Shown here: piece after piece, positions 43,753 through 50,928 of the stretch
Numbering within the stretch: position 1 is the first letter of the stretch
How the letters are laid out: every line of letters starts with the position of its first letter
From: an uncultured Clostridia bacterium
GTDB lineage: Bacteria > Bacillota > Clostridia > TANB77 > CAG-508
NCBI GenBank assembly: GCA_947626885.1
Contig: CANQTX010000010.1
Coordinates: forward strand, 1-53,968
Length of the DNA: 53,968 bases
Direction: 5' to 3'
The notes under the pieces: model-generated
The model's database searches: none
What the model was told of the DNA's origin: nothing
What the model saw: only the letters and a program-made list of their open reading frames with translations
Position numbers and translations under genes: made by a program

Positions 43753-43970
43753 ATGGTGAATCAAATGGAAAATCAAGTAGGTGCAATAAAAAGCACTTAA
43801 TGATACACTTTATATTAGAAAAAAGAGAGCTGGTAGTTATTGTAGGACTTAGTGGAGCAGGCAAAACTACAGCTCTCAATATTTTAGGTGAAATGGATTT
43901 TACAACTTCAGGCAGTCTTATTGTTGATGGAAAGAGAATTGTATTTCAATTCCAATTCCAATTTCTATAG
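43753..43970 (+). pseudogene. decayed ABC transporter ATP-binding fragment
   Basis: The translation shows QVGAIK, then ALNDTLYI in a second frame, then FILEKRELVVIVGLSGAGKT with an intact Walker A, LNILGEMDFTTSG and LIVDGKRI, after which a TAG at 43968 ends it. This is the N-terminal ~65 residues of a MacB/LolD-type ABC ATPase broken by at least two frameshifts and truncated before the signature motif. The region 43971-44073 downstream shows nothing else I can assign. Confidence 0.75.
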
Positions 43971-44073
43971 AAAACATTGAATGGTAAAAAAAACTATGGA
44001 CAGAAGTTATCGAATAGTATACAATATAGATAGAAAAATTTAAACTATAAATATAAAAAGAGAAGGGAGAAAT

Positions 44074-45558
44074 ATGGACAAGTATTATAAGAATACTCAT
44101 GAAAATTATCATACAACTCATTTAACAAGTATTAATATTCATAAAGTCAATCAAACAACGCAAACCAAACAACTCCCTGATGTTTTTAAAGAGTTAAAAG
44201 AAATACAAAAGAGACAAGTTTTAGAGAGGTTGAATGAATCAGAATCATCCCATTCTCAAAATGTACATAAAAAAGGAAAAAACAGATTAAAAGGAAAGGG
44301 ACAAAAGCGTCTTCAAAACGATATTAATCTAGCCAATCAAAATTATGGAAAAAAAGTAATGCACACACATAAATTTAATGAAATGGGTATCATTATAGGT
44401 ATTTTGTTTCTAATATTATTTATAACTACTATTAAAAGTAATTATATTTTTGCTAATAGTAAAGAAGCAGAAAAAGAAGTCATTGGCGAATTTGAAGTTA
44501 ATGAAAATGCAATGAATATTATGGAAATGATTTCTGAGAATATTAGTGAAGTAACAAGAAAAGACATTGTTACAGAAAAAATAACAATACCTTATGAAAC
44601 AACTTATATTGATAATGATATGTTACCAAAAGGGGAAGAGGTAATAGATCAAGAAGGAATAAATGGCTCAAAAGAAATTACATATATAAGAACATATGAG
44701 AATAATAGCTTAATAGAAGAAAAGAATATAAATGAAAATGTATTACAAGAGCCTGTAGAAGCTATTATAGAAAGAGGAACGTCAGAGTTTTTATTTCAAT
44801 ATCAAGTTCATATAGGAGATACAATGTATACAATGGAAGAAATTCCTATGATGGCTGAACCAAATGATGAAGCTATGAGAATTTGTAATATTTATGATAC
44901 GATTGATGTTACTTTATTGTCTGAAAAAGATGGTTGGTGTAAAGTGCATGTAGATGATTTAGAAGGATATGTTCATACAGATTTCTTAACTTCAGAATTT
45001 ATCAATCCAGAAATGGTAGAAAAAAGTAGAATTAAAAGAATTATGCTAACATTAGATTTTGACATGGAAATCAATAAACCAAGTGGTTTAACACGATCAG
45101 ATTTTACAAAAGTATTATCTGGTAATGAGAATGATGTAAACCAAATTTTTGAGAGAAATGCAGGTTTATTTTATGATATAGAGCAAAAATACAATATAAA
45201 TGGTATATTTTTAGCTTCTATTGGTATCCATGAAAGTAATTGGGGAAGATCAAACATATCAAAAGATAAGAAAAATTTATTTGGATATGGCGCATATGAT
45301 AGCTCTCCTTATGCATCATCTTATACATTTGAATCTTATGAATATGGTATTGAATTATTGGCAAAAGTTTTAACGAAATATTATATTAATACACCTGAAA
45401 CAGAAATTTATGATGGAGAGCTTGCTTTAGGAACATATTATAATGGTCCAACTATTTCTGGTGTTAATACAAGATATGCAAGTGATCCTAATTGGGCCAA
45501 CAGAGTATTTAGTATAATGACACAATTATATGAAAAATTGCAAGAGCCTGAAATTTAA
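44074..45558 (+). CDS. anchored G5-SH3-glucosaminidase (VirB1-like wall hydrolase)
   Basis: 494 aa with GAAGGGAG before ATG. A ~105-residue Lys/Gln-rich cytoplasmic part is followed by a TM (~106-128), a G5 domain (~165-230; KITIPYETTYIDNDMLPKGE to IIERGTS), an SH3_3-like domain (~255-310; ICNIYDTIDVTLLSEKDGWC) and a C-terminal glucosaminidase domain (~350-490) with the likely catalytic Glu in ASIGIHESNWGRS and NLFGYGAYDSSPY. It would cut N-acetylglucosamine bonds in peptidoglycan outside the membrane. As a T4SS neighbour it is the second muralytic protein, in a VirB1-like role. The large cytoplasmic tail is unusual for secreted autolysins. Confidence 0.88.
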   Translation: MDKYYKNTHENYHTTHLTSINIHKVNQTTQTKQLPDVFKELKEIQKRQVLERLNESESSHSQNVHKKGKNRLKGKGQKRLQNDINLANQNYGKKVMHTHKFNEMGIIIGILFLILFITTIKSNYIFANSKEAEKEVIGEFEVNENAMNIMEMISENISEVTRKDIVTEKITIPYETTYIDNDMLPKGEEVIDQEGINGSKEITYIRTYENNSLIEEKNINENVLQEPVEAIIERGTSEFLFQYQVHIGDTMYTMEEIPMMAEPNDEAMRICNIYDTIDVTLLSEKDGWCKVHVDDLEGYVHTDFLTSEFINPEMVEKSRIKRIMLTLDFDMEINKPSGLTRSDFTKVLSGNENDVNQIFERNAGLFYDIEQKYNINGIFLASIGIHESNWGRSNISKDKKNLFGYGAYDSSPYASSYTFESYEYGIELLAKVLTKYYINTPETEIYDGELALGTYYNGPTISGVNTRYASDPNWANRVFSIMTQLYEKLQEPEI

Positions 45559-45650
45559 TGAAAAGTTTCTAAAAATAAATAACTTTAAGGTTTATAGGTG
45601 GATTTGAAAATAAGAAACCTAAATCTAGATAGATAAGGAAATAAAAGACA

Positions 45651-46484
45651 TTGTTAAAAGATATTATTACGAATAAAAAAATATTAGTTATCATAGACAT
45701 TATTTTATTAATAGTGTCTATTTGTTGTTATCAATATATATTTCATTTAGAAAAAGGACGAAGAATTTTTGCAGATGAAGCAGAAAGGTTTATAAAAGAA
45801 AATGAAAATCCTATTTTCAAAATCAGTAAAATTGTATTATATAGTAGTGGTTATGCGGTAGACGATAGTGAGGAAGAGGAACTAAAAAATATTGATATTA
45901 GTCAATTTACAGATATTGCTATATATATTGATAATAAAGGTTCTAGCCAAGAAATTTCAGCGGAAAATACAGTAAATGAAATGTTTATTGATAATATAAA
46001 AGTAACTACAGAATCTGAAAAAGGGGAAAAGCAATTGAATTATAAAAATCCTATCATGTTTGGAAAATATGCAGCAATAGAAAATTATCAAGATGATGGT
46101 ATTTTATTTCAAATTGCTCACACAAATCAAGAAAATAATGAAAGTGATTATGCCAATAATATTTTTTATACAGATTGTTCGAATCCCATTACATTAGGGT
46201 ATGTCAATAAAAATATATTAACAGATTGTAAAGTCAATAGTACCAATACATCCCTTTCTTTTGATGGTTCTATTTTGAAAAATGCAAATATTGATTTAAC
46301 CTCTATTAAAGCTACCATTTCTTTTTCTATACACATTAAGAATAATTTAGGGGAAGATTTTCTTTGTAATGTTAAGCTTGATGACGATTTAGATAGTGAG
46401 GATGGAGGAATTTATTCTGGCTATGTTATGAAAATATTAAACACAGAGGGAAGAGATTATAATTTCTTAAAAATATCATATTAA
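45651..46484 (+). CDS. membrane-anchored unknown protein at the operon end
   Basis: 277 aa from TTG 45651 with AAGGAAATA upstream. One TM (residues ~9-28), then an extracytoplasmic domain rich in beta-strands and Asn/Asp (for example KISKIVLYSSGYAVDD and ISFSIHIKNNLGEDF). The last gene before the operon terminator. I recognise no family; the pattern could be a beta-sandwich. There are no catalytic motifs that I can see. Confidence 0.7.
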   Translation: MLKDIITNKKILVIIDIILLIVSICCYQYIFHLEKGRRIFADEAERFIKENENPIFKISKIVLYSSGYAVDDSEEEELKNIDISQFTDIAIYIDNKGSSQEISAENTVNEMFIDNIKVTTESEKGEKQLNYKNPIMFGKYAAIENYQDDGILFQIAHTNQENNESDYANNIFYTDCSNPITLGYVNKNILTDCKVNSTNTSLSFDGSILKNANIDLTSIKATISFSIHIKNNLGEDFLCNVKLDDDLDSEDGGIYSGYVMKILNTEGRDYNFLKISY

Positions 46485-46521
46485 AATACCCCAATAAAGA
46501 GGATGAATAAATTTTAATAGC

Positions 46522-46551
46522 AAAAGACAGGAAGAAAACTTCCTGTCTTTT
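46522..46551. terminator. strong terminator closing the T4SS locus
   Basis: Thirteen-base perfect arms (46522-46534 and 46539-46551) with an AAAA loop. The arms themselves supply a U-rich end on the + strand. It lies between the convergent T4SS operon and hppA and probably serves both. Confidence 0.9.
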
Positions 46552-46597
46552 ATTATAATTTAATAGTAAAAACTATTTTTATCTGGAGTGTTATCTC

Positions 46598-48727
46598 TTA
46601 GAAAAGAGACATTATCCAATTAATAAGATTGAACGACGAGAAAACACCAATAAATACCAAAGATGCGGTGGTCTCGATTTTGATAAAAATATCAAGACAG
46701 GGACCTGCGGTATCCTTCCAAGAATCGCCCACAGTGTCTCCGATTACTGAAGCTATATGTGCAGGTGTTCCCTTATTTTCTCCATAGAGAAGCCCTTTCT
46801 CAATAAACTTTTTAGCATTATCCCATTGCCCTCCGGCAGTGCCAAAAAAGATGGCTAAGAAAATGGAACTCAGTATGGATCCCAGTAAAATGCCTGCTAC
46901 AAATTCGGGGCCAAATATAAGACCAGATAAAACAGGAACTACAACTGCTAAGATAGCCGGCCTTTTCATCTCCTTTAAAGAAGTTTTTGTGGCAATTTTT
47001 ATACATTGAGTATAATCTGGCTGAACGCCAGGTTTTCCTTCTAAAAGTCCAGGAATATTTTTAAATTGCCATTTGACTTCTTCCACCATATCAAAAGCTG
47101 CCTTTATGACAGACTTGATTAACATGCCAGAGAAAAATCCAGGTAATAATGTGCCGATGATAAAACCACTTAATACAAAAATATTAATGGCATTGAGGAT
47201 TAATGTGTTTCCTGTTTGAAATGCATTGAGATAATTAACCATTAATCCCAATGCAGTAAATGCGGCTGAGCCTATGGCAAATCCTTTTCCAATAGCTGCA
47301 GTGGTATTTCCCACAGAATCCAATTCGTCCGTAATCTTACGAACCGTATCATCCAAATGGCTCATTTCAGCAATGCCGCCGGCATTGTCCGAAATGGGAC
47401 CAAAAGTATCTACAGAAACGGTAGTGGCTACAAAGCTTAACATACCGCAACCAGCGAGAGCTACGCCATACATATCACAAAGGCCATATGAGATTAATAT
47501 AGCCAATACGATAACAATTCCCATAATCAAGGGTGCTTGCATGGAATCAGCAACTCCCTGATTAATCGTTAAAGGTGCTCCTGATTTTGACATTTGTGCG
47601 ATTTTTTTGGTAGGTTTGTAATCATCACTGGTATAATACTCAGAGATTTTTCCAATGAGAATTCCTGTGATAATACCTGCTAAAATTGCAGCCCAAGGAG
47701 AATAAGCACCTAAAATGAACATATGACTGTTTTTAAATAACAATTTAGCAGCTATTAAAGAAAAAATAGCTGTCAAGGTAGCCGAAATATAAGTTGCTTT
47801 ATTCAAAGCCTCGTGAGGCCTATCATTCATAGGTCTTCCAAGAACAAAACTGATACCTATGATGCAAGAAAGTAGACCGCATGTTGCCACAATTAATGGG
47901 AAAAAAGTCAAATTCTTTAAGGATTCGACAGACATATTTGTAAATTGTCGTATAAACAAATTAATGCCTAACATCATTGCAGAAACGATAGAACCCACAT
48001 TACTTTCTAATAAGTCAGGTCCTAACCCTGCAACGTCCCCGACGTTATCTCCCACATTATCAGCAATGCTTGCCGGGTTCCGTATATCATCTTCAGGAAT
48101 GTTAAATTCAACTTTTCCTACGATGTCAGCTGCCATATCGGCGGCTTTTGTGTATATGCCTCCGCCAATACGGCCGAACATTGCTACGATTGAGCAACCA
48201 AGAGAGTAACTGGAGAGAATAGTACAAAAGGGATTTTTTAGTGCTTCTATTAAGCTGTGCGTAGAGGAAAAATCCTCTAAATGATAGCCGTATAAGAGAC
48301 AGACCACCAAAGCACCAATAAGACTGAAGGCTGCTACACTAAATCCCATTACACTTCCACCACTAAAGGCGACTTTAACGGTGTTTGCTATGTTCTTCGT
48401 AATGGCAGCAGTATTGGTTGTCCTGCTGTTGGCGTGTGTTGCAATATTCATGCCAATAAGGGCTGGCAAAGCACTCATAATAACACCAATTGCACAAGCT
48501 ATTCCAGCTTCTGGATGAATTACTATGCAAATGAAAGCACATAACATCACAGCAAATAAAATTAACTGAGTGTACTCCATTTTCAAGAAAGTATTGGTCC
48601 CTTTTCTTATTTTTTCGGCAATTTCTTTTATGGCGTTTTGACCTTCGTCTTGTGTAATAACATAGCCGAAATTATAGAATGCAATAAGCAAACTAATCAA
48701 AGGCACACTTATTAAAAAAAATATCAT
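46598..48727 (-). CDS. hppA: membrane pyrophosphatase, K+-dependent type
   Basis: 709 aa from ATG 48727, chosen for AAGGAG upstream; an in-frame TTG at 48778 would add 17 residues. About sixteen TM helices. Catalytic motifs: GGGIYTKAADMAADIVGKVE, IPEDDIRNPASIADNVGDNV continuing into GDVAGLGPDL, and DNAGGIAEM. The GNTTAAIGKGFAIGSA segment has Ala where K+-independent enzymes carry Lys, so it should need K+. The enzyme splits pyrophosphate and pumps H+ or Na+ outward; the ion is not decided here. The gene appears clearly more GC-rich than its neighbours (one 60-nt stretch near 47341 is about half G+C), suggesting transfer. Confidence 0.95.
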   Translation of the reverse strand: MIFFLISVPLISLLIAFYNFGYVITQDEGQNAIKEIAEKIRKGTNTFLKMEYTQLILFAVMLCAFICIVIHPEAGIACAIGVIMSALPALIGMNIATHANSRTTNTAAITKNIANTVKVAFSGGSVMGFSVAAFSLIGALVVCLLYGYHLEDFSSTHSLIEALKNPFCTILSSYSLGCSIVAMFGRIGGGIYTKAADMAADIVGKVEFNIPEDDIRNPASIADNVGDNVGDVAGLGPDLLESNVGSIVSAMMLGINLFIRQFTNMSVESLKNLTFFPLIVATCGLLSCIIGISFVLGRPMNDRPHEALNKATYISATLTAIFSLIAAKLLFKNSHMFILGAYSPWAAILAGIITGILIGKISEYYTSDDYKPTKKIAQMSKSGAPLTINQGVADSMQAPLIMGIVIVLAILISYGLCDMYGVALAGCGMLSFVATTVSVDTFGPISDNAGGIAEMSHLDDTVRKITDELDSVGNTTAAIGKGFAIGSAAFTALGLMVNYLNAFQTGNTLILNAINIFVLSGFIIGTLLPGFFSGMLIKSVIKAAFDMVEEVKWQFKNIPGLLEGKPGVQPDYTQCIKIATKTSLKEMKRPAILAVVVPVLSGLIFGPEFVAGILLGSILSSIFLAIFFGTAGGQWDNAKKFIEKGLLYGENKGTPAHIASVIGDTVGDSWKDTAGPCLDIFIKIETTASLVFIGVFSSFNLINWIMSLF

Positions 48728-48808
48728 AGAATCACTCCTTGTTTTTTTGACACTTTGTTGACAGTTACCAATATTCAATTTTATTAATTGTTCTACCCTC
48801 CTTAATAT

Positions 48809-48845
48809 AGAACGGTTATTATAAGATTAAATAATTAATCGTTCT
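48809..48845 (-). promoter_or_regulatory. imperfect inverted repeat in the hppA leader
   Basis: AGAACG (48809-48814) and CGTTCT (48840-48845) frame an AT-rich imperfect stem that starts right next to the hppA -10 box. AGAAC(A/G)ATTAA copies occur at 48835-48845 and 48784-48794 (minus) and at 48968-48978 (plus, htpG leader). It could be an operator or a leader hairpin. Confidence 0.35.
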
Positions 48846-48846
48846 C

Positions 48847-48875
48847 ATTATATCAAAAAAAAACTTATTTTTCAA
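48847..48875 (-). promoter_or_regulatory. sigma-A promoter of hppA
   Basis: On the minus strand TTGAAA (48870-48875) is 17 bp from a perfect TATAAT (48847-48852). The transcript would carry a leader of ~110 nt. Confidence 0.8.
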
Positions 48876-48914
48876 GGCTTTTTAATGTTGTTAGTACCAA
48901 GTTTTATTTTAAAA

Positions 48915-48941
48915 TTAGCACTTGAATGTTGACAGTGCTAA
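48915..48941 (+). promoter_or_regulatory. CIRCE element (HrcA operator)
   Basis: TTAGCACTT-N9-CAGTGCTAA matches the CIRCE consensus TTAGCACTC-N9-GAGTGCTAA with one change in each arm. The two arms are not fully complementary at their inner base. It overlaps the -35 box of htpG, so HrcA binding should repress htpG until heat shock. HrcA is not encoded in the window. Confidence 0.92.
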
Positions 48942-48957
48942 TTTTTTGTGCTAAAAT
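48929..48957 (+). promoter_or_regulatory. sigma-A promoter of htpG
   Basis: A perfect TTGACA (48929-48934) lies 17 bp from TAAAAT (48952-48957), within and just after the CIRCE element and 33 nt before the start codon. Confidence 0.88.
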
Positions 48958-48990
48958 ATTTCAATATAGAACAATTAAGGAGGGATGAAA

Positions 48991-50883
48991 ATGGCAAAAA
49001 AACAATTTAAAGCCGAATCAAAAAGAGTATTAGATTTAATGATTAATTCTATTTATACGAATAAAGAAATATTTTTAAGGGAGTTAATATCAAATGCTAG
49101 TGATGCAATTGATAAATTATATTACAGATCTTTAACGGAAAAAGATATTAAGGTCAATTCCCATGATTTAGAAATTAATATAAAATTGGATAAAGAAAAC
49201 AGAAATATCATTATTACAGATAACGGATGTGGAATGACAGAAAAAGAGATGGAAGCAAATTTAGGAACAATTGCGAAAAGTGGATCATTGACTTTTAAAC
49301 AAGAAAATGAGAAGAAAAAAGATATTGATATCATAGGACAATTTGGTGTTGGATTTTATTCGTCTTTTATGGTTAGTGATAAAGTAACCGTAAAATCTAA
49401 ATCACCGGATGCAGAAAAGGCATATTGTTGGATATCAGAAGGAATTGATGGTTATCGTATTGAAGAATGTGAAAAAGAAGATATAGGAACAGAAATTATA
49501 TTACATATAAAAGAAGATACAGAGGATGAATCATATAGTGATTTCATAGAGGAATATAAAATAAAGGAACTAGTAAAAAAATATTCTGATTACATCAGGT
49601 ATCCTATTAAAATGGAAGTAGAACATAGCCGTCTTAAAGAAGGTACAGAAAAGGAATATGAAACAGTAAAAGAAATAGAAACATTAAATTGTATGATTCC
49701 TATTTGGAAAAAGAAAAAAGGAAAAATCAAACAAGAAGAGTATGATGCATTTTATATGGGAAAATTCAGTGATTGGGAAAAACCATTAAAAACCATTCAT
49801 ACAGCAGTAGAAGGACAATATAGTTATCATGCACTTTTATTTATTCCAAGCCATTTACCTTATGATTATTATACAAAAGATTATGAAAAAGGATTGCAAT
49901 TATATGCGAATGGTGTGCTTATTATGAATAAATGTCAGGATTTATTACCAGATTATTTTGGATTTGTAAAAGGATTAGTGGATAGTCAAGATTTATCTTT
50001 AAATATATCTAGAGAGATGCTACAACATGATAGGCAATTAAGAGTAATAGCAAGGAATATAGAAAATAAAATAAAGTCAGAGCTTGAAAAAATGCTTAAA
50101 AATGAGAGAGAAGCATACGAAGAATTTTACAATATTTATGGAACACAACTAAAATATGGAGCTTACGATAATTATGGTGTTAATAAAGATAAATTAAAAG
50201 ATTTATTATTGTTTATATCTTCTAGCAACGAAAAATTTGTAACCCTAAAAGAATATACAGAAAGAATGAAAGAAAATCAAGATGTGATTTATTATGCAGT
50301 TGGAGAAACAATGGATAAAATAAAAGAACTTCCACAAATTGAATTTGTACAAAATCAAGGTTATGAAATACTTTATTTAACGGAAAATATAGATGAATTT
50401 GTATTAAAAGTGCTAACAGAATATGCGGGAAAAAGATTTGTAAATGTATGTTCTGAAAATATTGATATGGGAACAGAGGAAGAAAAAGAGGAATTAAAAA
50501 AATTAACAGAAGATAATAAAGATATGATACATATCATGAAAGAAACTTTAAAAGATGATGTTCAAGATGTTAGATTTACCAATAGATTGAATAAGCACCC
50601 AGTATGCTTAACAACAGAGGGAGCTATGTCTATTGAAATGGAAAAAACATTAAATCGCCAAATAGGAAATGATGAACCGGTAAAGGCACAAACAATTTTA
50701 GAAATTAATAAAGATCATATTATCGTAAAAAAACTAAAAGAATTATATAATAGTAATAAAGAAGAGCTAAAAAAATATAGCAAAATTTTATATGTACAGG
50801 CAAGATTAATTGAAGGTCTAAAAATAGATAATCCAACAGAGTATAGTAATTGGATTTGTGATTTGATTTCAAATGTTAAATAA
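48991..50883 (+). CDS. htpG: Hsp90-family chaperone HtpG
   Basis: 630 aa from ATG 48991, preferred because AAGGAGGG ends 6 nt upstream; the ATG at 48985 abuts that site. The GHKL ATP-binding domain shows ELISNASDAIDKLYY, IITDNGCGMT, GTIAKSG and GQFGVGFYSSFMV. The middle domain has the catalytic-loop segment NISREMLQHDRQLRVIARNI. The C-terminal dimerisation domain follows to the end. It is an ATP-driven cytoplasmic chaperone. CIRCE control places it in the HrcA regulon, unlike B. subtilis htpG, which is not controlled by HrcA. Confidence 0.97.
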   Translation: MAKKQFKAESKRVLDLMINSIYTNKEIFLRELISNASDAIDKLYYRSLTEKDIKVNSHDLEINIKLDKENRNIIITDNGCGMTEKEMEANLGTIAKSGSLTFKQENEKKKDIDIIGQFGVGFYSSFMVSDKVTVKSKSPDAEKAYCWISEGIDGYRIEECEKEDIGTEIILHIKEDTEDESYSDFIEEYKIKELVKKYSDYIRYPIKMEVEHSRLKEGTEKEYETVKEIETLNCMIPIWKKKKGKIKQEEYDAFYMGKFSDWEKPLKTIHTAVEGQYSYHALLFIPSHLPYDYYTKDYEKGLQLYANGVLIMNKCQDLLPDYFGFVKGLVDSQDLSLNISREMLQHDRQLRVIARNIENKIKSELEKMLKNEREAYEEFYNIYGTQLKYGAYDNYGVNKDKLKDLLLFISSSNEKFVTLKEYTERMKENQDVIYYAVGETMDKIKELPQIEFVQNQGYEILYLTENIDEFVLKVLTEYAGKRFVNVCSENIDMGTEEEKEELKKLTEDNKDMIHIMKETLKDDVQDVRFTNRLNKHPVCLTTEGAMSIEMEKTLNRQIGNDEPVKAQTILEINKDHIIVKKLKELYNSNKEELKKYSKILYVQARLIEGLKIDNPTEYSNWICDLISNVK

Positions 50884-50928
50884 TTATTTAGGTAAAAGAA
50901 GTATTTATTGATTATGGAGGATATCATT

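Noticed and set aside
43938..43962. Short tandem repeat of a 6-nt unit (CAATTC type)
   Set aside because: Only three to four copies at the end of an ABC fragment; too short to be a meaningful repeat or CRISPR. No CRISPR array is visible anywhere in the window.
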